Made by a program: the position numbers and the translations under genes. Below are positions 59,514 to 64,000 of a stretch of DNA of 64,000 nucleotides, in pieces (positions within the stretch are counted from its first letter, which is position 1; the number at the start of each line of letters is the position of its first letter). The stretch spans positions 12,454,278 through 12,518,277 of the forward strand of contig NC_039507.1 of NCBI RefSeq assembly GCF_003672135.1, written 5' to 3'. This DNA is from Ooceraea biroi (taxonomy: Eukaryota; Arthropoda; Insecta; Hymenoptera; Formicidae). The notes under the pieces were generated by a model, which was not told the DNA's origin, ran no database searches, and saw only the letters and a list, made by a program, of their open reading frames with translations.

Positions 59514-60541
59514 ATGGAAGAAAACAAAGAACATTTTAGACACTTGATGCTTTTCTATTACCGGAAAGGCAAAATTGCCTCACAAGCAACAAATTCGATA
59601 TGTTCTGTTTACGGAGAAGGCGCTTTAGCTGAAAGAACCGTACGTAAGTGGTTCGCTAAGTTTAGAGCTGGTGATTTTAACCTTAAAGACCAAGAACGCT
59701 CGGGCAGACCCTCTACTACTGATGATGACCAAATCAAGACACTGATCGAGAATAACTCGCGCTACACGACACGTGAATTAGCAGAGATACTGAAAATATC
59801 GAAACCACTGTCCACGATCATGTAGTGAAGCTTGGTTACGTAAGTCGCTATGATGTATGGGTTCCGCATAATTTGGCCGAAAAAAATTTAATGGATCGCA
59901 TTTCCATCTGCGACTCGCTGTACAAGCGTAACGAAAACGTACCATTTTTGAAGCAATTAGTGACGGGTGACGAAAAATGGATCATTTACAACAATGTAGA
60001 ACGAAAAAGATCCTGGGGTAAGCGAAATGAACCAGCATTAACCACTCCGAAAGCCGGCCTTCATCCAAAAAAAGTCATGCTCTGTGTCTGGTGGGATTGG
60101 AAAGGAATCCTATATTATGAGCTCCTACCACACAACCAAACGATAAATGCAGATAAGTACTGCTCGCAACTGGACGAATTAAAGACAGCGATTCAGGAAA
60201 AAAGTCCAGAATTAGCTAATAGGAAGGGCGTCGTGTTCCATCAGGACAATGCCAGACCTCATGTTTCTTTGACTACCCGACAAAAATTGTTGGAGTTTGG
60301 CTGGGATGTGCTACCTCACCCACCGTATTCACCAGACATTGCACCTTCAGACTTTCACTTATTTAGGTCTTTGCAAAATTCTCTTAGCGGCAAGAACTTC
60401 AACTCTTTGATCGACATAAAAAACCACCTTGAGGAGTTTTTCGCCGAGAAACCTAAGAAGTTCTGGGAGAATGAAATCTTCCAGTTGCGTGAAAGATGGA
60501 CAAAGGTTGTGAAACAAAACGGTGCATACATAAGACAATAA
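59514..60541 (+). pseudogene. Mariner transposase, one-base frameshift
   Basis: The enzyme binds the mariner terminal repeats and moves the element by cut-and-paste. The ATG at 59514 starts a frame of about 97 codons with the N-terminal helix-turn-helix (around MLFYYRKGK to TVRKWFAKFRAG), an RSGRPS linker and the second helix-turn-helix (YTTRELAEIL). At 59802-59804 an A run is one base short; the frame then hits a TAG at 59823-59825. In the next frame the protein continues to the stop at 60541. There it has the mariner WVPHNL motif, TGDEKW (first catalytic Asp), HQDNARPH (second) and YSPDIAPSDFHLF (third), with 34 residues between the last two, the D34D signature. Total length, counting the missing base, is about 342 residues, normal for the family. 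Apart from that lesion everything is intact. A sequencing error in the A run is a possible alternative. Confidence 0.93.
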
Positions 60542-60584
60542 ATATTTATCGACATAAAAAAATGTTGCCTTTGAATTTTCCTTC

Positions 60585-60615
60585 AAAATCGGCACGAACT
60601 TTCCGGACGACCCAA
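60585..60615 (-). repeat. Mariner right terminal inverted repeat
   Basis: The 31-bp repeat is exactly complementary to 59330-59360 and is followed by the second TA. It lies 43 bases after the transposase stop codon. Confidence 0.95.
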
Positions 60616-61018
60616 TACATCTGTTCGTTTTAGCTGCTTGCACTAGTGCAGAACGAATCTCGAAAAAGAACAAACTTTTGTTACCTACTTATTTGTTTAT
60701 GACTAGTGCAAGTTTGTTTATGATAATCGCCTCGTTACTCGCCTCTGTATTATTTATTTTGTCATATATGTTCCTATTAATAAGCACGCTATTCCTATAT
60801 AACTGATACGTTCCTCCATGTTTTCAGTTTGTACATATTGCGTATACAAGTGCATATTGCGTCAAATAAAATGTACAGTATAAAACACAATATAATTTAA
60901 CGGTAAGCAATTCTTGCAGCAAGAAATTGCGTAACATCTAGCGCAATATATTGCATAATCTAAAACGGGCTTAAAATAAATATATATGGGGTGAGATCTC
61001 ACGCATGACAGCAATAAC

Positions 61019-62849
61019 GTGATTTTCTTTGATAGCTTTTAAGGATCAAAATTGTATCTAGATATGTACAAGTGATTTGATTCGTAATATAAGAGCTTTT
61101 TTTCCTCGAATCGTAATTTGTAGATCGTTTACCGGTATTCAGTGTGAGAAAGGTCCGTAACGGGACATTCGTTTATTCGAACTTTTCTCGGAATGATCCC
61201 AGTTGCGTGGTGCACGGTCGCAAAATTCTATTGCATCGACCATCCTACATAACTATCGCGCTCCCAGACTTGTTGTATACGCGGACTTGTTGTTGGATAA
61301 TTGCAAGCCATTGTAAACGTTGCGAACGTGCGAGGAAAGAGCAGCGATTGTTTAGCTCCGTTTGTGGTCGTATTCAAACTCGCCGTGCGCACCGCGCCGC
61401 GAAGCGAATATCAACCTGCACAATATTTTCGCAAGGCACTTCATGACTCTATGTTCGCCGAAATCAGACCGATAAAATTTCACCGATTTCACTCCTCTCC
61501 CTCCCAGCCCGATCGAGTCTCGTCGCGCGGTAGACAAGCCACCCCGTTGAATATTGATGCAACATTGTGTGCCGAATGGAACGTCATGGCGAAAGCCTGC
61601 CTGTCACGCCGGAAGAATGTGTGGATTCGCGTAACCAACTTGTCGATCATGAGGGATTGCTTTTACCAGCATCAATTATGATTATGATAATCCAATCAAA
61701 AGTAGTTTTATCATTTGAGCGTTTTCGTGTATAAGTGGCTCATATAAAGCACCTATGACGTAGTCGAGAAAGATAATCTACTTTTTTCGGTAATTTTAAT
61801 AGAATTTTTAATGAGATTGGTACTATAGGTCTTTTAAAAAAATTACATAATTTTGCACGAATCAGTTACATTGAGTCCACTACTACCGCGGAGGTTTGTT
61901 TTTCCCTCATCAACGATGAAACGCACAGTTAGATATAAAGTAGAAGCAAGGGATAACGAGATGCTACTCCGGAAGTAATGGCATCGTTACGTTTTAATGC
62001 CGCGTGTTCGTGTAAAGGCTTTTTTATTCGGCGAGAGGTATCAGCCAGGTCAGACGCGATACGCTGCGAGGCCAAATGGAGGAAACTTACCAGATGAGGT
62101 AGTAAACGGCGGGTTATTGTCCTTGTAATGAGCAGTTGCGTGCAAGCATAGGGACTTTTCTGGCCGATCCGATCGTTTTGTAATATTACGATGGATATGT
62201 ACCGGGTCAGGAGCTTCGTGAAAAATTCATTGCTAATGTACCGGCCATCTATCAAACACGTCGTAACATGTGAGAATGATGTGCAAAACTGTCATTTCAA
62301 GTAGGTCACGCTACCGCGCGTTTTACACATAGAAAATGTTCACGGCGCGGCGTGAAAGAGCAGTTAACGTGACGACACGAGATATTAAAACATTAATTTC
62401 CTTCGCGGTGGAAAAAAATTGAACAAGCTTCTTGATATTATCGCTGTCCTTACGTGCTCCAGAGAGAACGATGATACAACTTCGCCCTCGAGTTTAACGA
62501 CATGTCGCGTTCTTCCTGTCGTCTCACGTATCCTTTATCACGTTGCCGCTTGTCTCGCTTGTGCAACGCGCGAGATACTTTCCGCCGCTCGACTAGATTA
62601 CCAAGTGGATCTTGAGAGCCCTGTATGGCAGTTTCAGCCTTACCTTCCTGAGAAGAAAGCCGCTTTGTAGCTATGAAGTCTGATAACGGAATCGAGAGTA
62701 AAATTTCAAGGACTGCTGGAGATTTTTCTTTTTTTCTCTCGCTCTTTCGCGCGCATCTCCGATTTCCATGCACATAAGCCCTTACAGCGTACCAGTTTCG
62801 TTATTCGCGAACGAATAACCATAGGCGTGATGAAGAAGTAATAAAAAAG

Positions 62850-62880
<31 letters not shown>

Positions 62881-63528
62881 CATTTTTTAAATTACTCTCT
62901 CTTTTAAGACTACGCTTCTTTATAGCCCATATCTTTGGAAACCCATTTTAATCCTTCCGCTTCACTCCCGCAGATATGTAGTTCCAAGCTTCATCTCATG
63001 GAGCAAGGGTGAAACCATGCGATGCCGCTGCGCTTATCCTGCCGCGCCTCGCTATATCTTACTTCTTCACTCCACGTATATAGCGTAATGTCGAATAATA
63101 AGCAGCCGAAAGCACCGGCGTAATATTACGTCGGATCGCGTGGTAGATAGCGCGCCGGCTCCTCGTCTGCTAAGTTCCTTTGCTTAAACGGGTCGTCTCG
63201 CTCGAAGGGCGGCTTATCGTGGCGGACTGCAACCACTGTTCGAAATTTCCCGGAGCGCCTACGTACTCTCGTCGTTCGCGAAGCCAAGTTTCCGGCCGTG
63301 CAAGCACACATCCGAGTTTCCCGCGAGGGCGAGGGCTGAATCGACTGAGCGAGGCATTTGCGCACCCAAGATATGGATACTTCGGAAAAATAAAATGTCA
63401 CGGTTATGCTCGGAAACGTTTCCGAATGATGAAAATTAGTGGCGCGCGACCGAGGTTGCCTCAGAAAAAAACACTGATTTTATTACGCGCTCAAAGTTGT
63501 TATTATCGAAGTTTCCGCAGGTACAATA
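61019..63528. other. Mixed DNA without recognised gene
   Basis: No gene or element recognised. An (AT)n run lies at 62850-62874 and a CpG-rich patch at about 63000-63420. Open frames such as 61301-61681 have no domain or splice support. Confidence 0.5.
62850..62874. repeat. (AT)n microsatellite
   Basis: A pure AT run of about 12 units followed by a degenerate TATATACAT tail. Confidence 0.9.
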
Positions 63529-63745
63529 ACCCAGCAAACATAAAATATAACTATTATATAACACAGAAGTAACACGTAATATAACAACTGTTATATGTTA
63601 TTAATGTTGAGGTTGCATAATTTACTTTGTAACTGCAATATAACTGCGTTATAAAACTGTTATATCGCTCTGTTATACATTGGTTATAATAATATAACAG
63701 TAATATAACTGAAATATGCGATATTATATAACTGTAATATTTGCA
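63529..63745. repeat. AT-rich array of ATATAAC/GTTATAT words
   Basis: It starts at ACCCAGCAAACAT and continues for about 215 bp with many ATATAAC words in both orientations (for example AATATAACAACTGTTATATG). The layout of CCC-AGCA edge plus degenerate palindromic words resembles the GTCGAC array at 19357-19715. A matching right terminus (TGCTGGG-like) is not seen before the window end, so it is either truncated or not a bounded element. Confidence 0.5.
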
Positions 63746-64000
63746 TATTCTGTCTATATTATATATCATTTTTAACATTCAGATGTCGAGTTGTCCGGTA
63801 GATGGCTTCGTTTCTCGCATGTAAAATATAATACAAAATATATATATAGGAACGGTGATCACGGCAGGGCACAACTTGTATCGTAAGTCCATTTCTACGA
63901 TGAAGTGGTATATTTTTGAACGAATATAAATAAGAGGAAAGTACGAACTTGTACATAACGTTTAGGAAAATAAATTAAACATACACCTGTAGTTGTAGAG

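Larger units (their letters stand above)
59330..60615 (+). mobile_element. Mariner transposon, near full length
   Basis: A 1286-bp element, the usual mariner size. Terminal inverted repeats of 31 bp are perfect (59330-59360 and 60585-60615; the left end begins TTGGGTCGTCCGGAAAGTTC). TA duplication flanks it at 59328-59329 and 60616-60617. It encodes one transposase, broken by a single missing base. Perfect TIRs, full length and a single lesion indicate a recent insertion. The subfamily within mariner is not assigned; the protein resembles mariner copies common in ants. Confidence 0.95.
59101..60971. mobile_element. Harbinger-type MITE, copy 2, interrupted by mariner
   Basis: The ends are AGCCCGTTTTAGACTATGCA and the complement of AGCCCGTTTTAGATTATGCA, with inverted similarity for about 33 bp, flanked by TAA on both sides (59098-59100 and 60972-60974). 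Without the 1286-bp mariner and its duplicated TA the element is about 583 bp. It aligns along its length with copy 1 (13926-14425) and retains about 85 bp near the right end, including AGCAAGAAATTGCG, that copy 1 lacks. Copy 1 acts as a near-empty site confirming the mariner boundaries. Confidence 0.8.
58920..61018. mobile_element. Decayed piggyBac-like element (outermost of three nested elements)
   Basis: TTAA at 58920-58923 is followed by CCCTAAAGACTATCATGGGT and then a TAAAATTTCACCCCATG segment. A CCCT start after TTAA and an adjacent TAAAAT-centred internal palindrome are the layout of piggyBac-type ends. About 2 kb to the right, 60986-61013 is inverted and matches 58931-58958 at 21 of 28 positions, with most differences being transitions. 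A right-hand TTAA is not preserved. Subtracting the nested elements leaves only about 215 bp, so it was a short non-autonomous copy. Right-end assignment and class are tentative. Confidence 0.4.

Overview
This is eukaryotic, almost certainly insect, genomic DNA. AT-rich stretches alternate with CpG-rich islands, simple repeats are abundant, and DNA transposons of several superfamilies are embedded throughout: mariner, another IS630-Tc1-mariner type, PIF/Harbinger, Kolobok-like and piggyBac-like. The mariner/transposon mix, the lack of CpG depletion and the degenerate CCTAA-like stretch near 19200 fit Hymenoptera, possibly an ant; that placement is an inference. I found no complete host protein gene, no rRNA, no convincing tRNA and no CRISPR. 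The window reads as a long intergenic or intronic region.

Region 1-13.9 kb is plain DNA with a retroposon-type tail (2503-2741), a tandem duplication (5541-5808), GC-rich islands (4.1-4.7, 7.4-8.0 and 11.0-13.5 kb) and small palindromes. From 13.9 to 15.1 kb lie a Harbinger-type MITE (TAA target duplication) and a 450-bp foldback hairpin element (TA duplication). At 16.78-16.93 kb a TATA/initiator pair precedes a short ATG exon that encodes a signal peptide and ends in a consensus phase-1 splice donor; this is the best host-gene candidate. From 18.66 to 20.61 kb is a possible TIR-bounded element with a degenerate GTCGAC array nested in it. Three internally deleted transposons follow, each keeping a recognisable transposase piece: Kolobok-like (23439-24646), IS630-Tc1-mariner (28465-29084) and PIF/Harbinger (32451-33204).

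The most unusual structure is at 41.65-49.39 kb: two inverted arms of about 2.64 kb (41677-44314 and 46736-49386), nearly identical, around a 2.4-kb spacer. The spacer itself holds a foldback repeat interrupted by an 847-bp second foldback element. The outer edge of the left arm lies six bases from a solo copy of the Kolobok-type terminus seen at 23439. The arms are CpG-rich and carry the same outward-facing splice-donor-like site.

From 53.3 to 54.1 kb a long purine-rich tract is followed by a pyrimidine-rich one. At 58.92-61.02 kb three elements are nested: a decayed piggyBac-like element, a Harbinger-type MITE, and a young mariner (59330-60615) with perfect 31-bp TIRs whose transposase is broken by one missing base. 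The window ends with an AT-rich palindromic array (63529-63745). Nothing here forms an operon or pathway; the biology visible is transposon turnover and a large inverted duplication.
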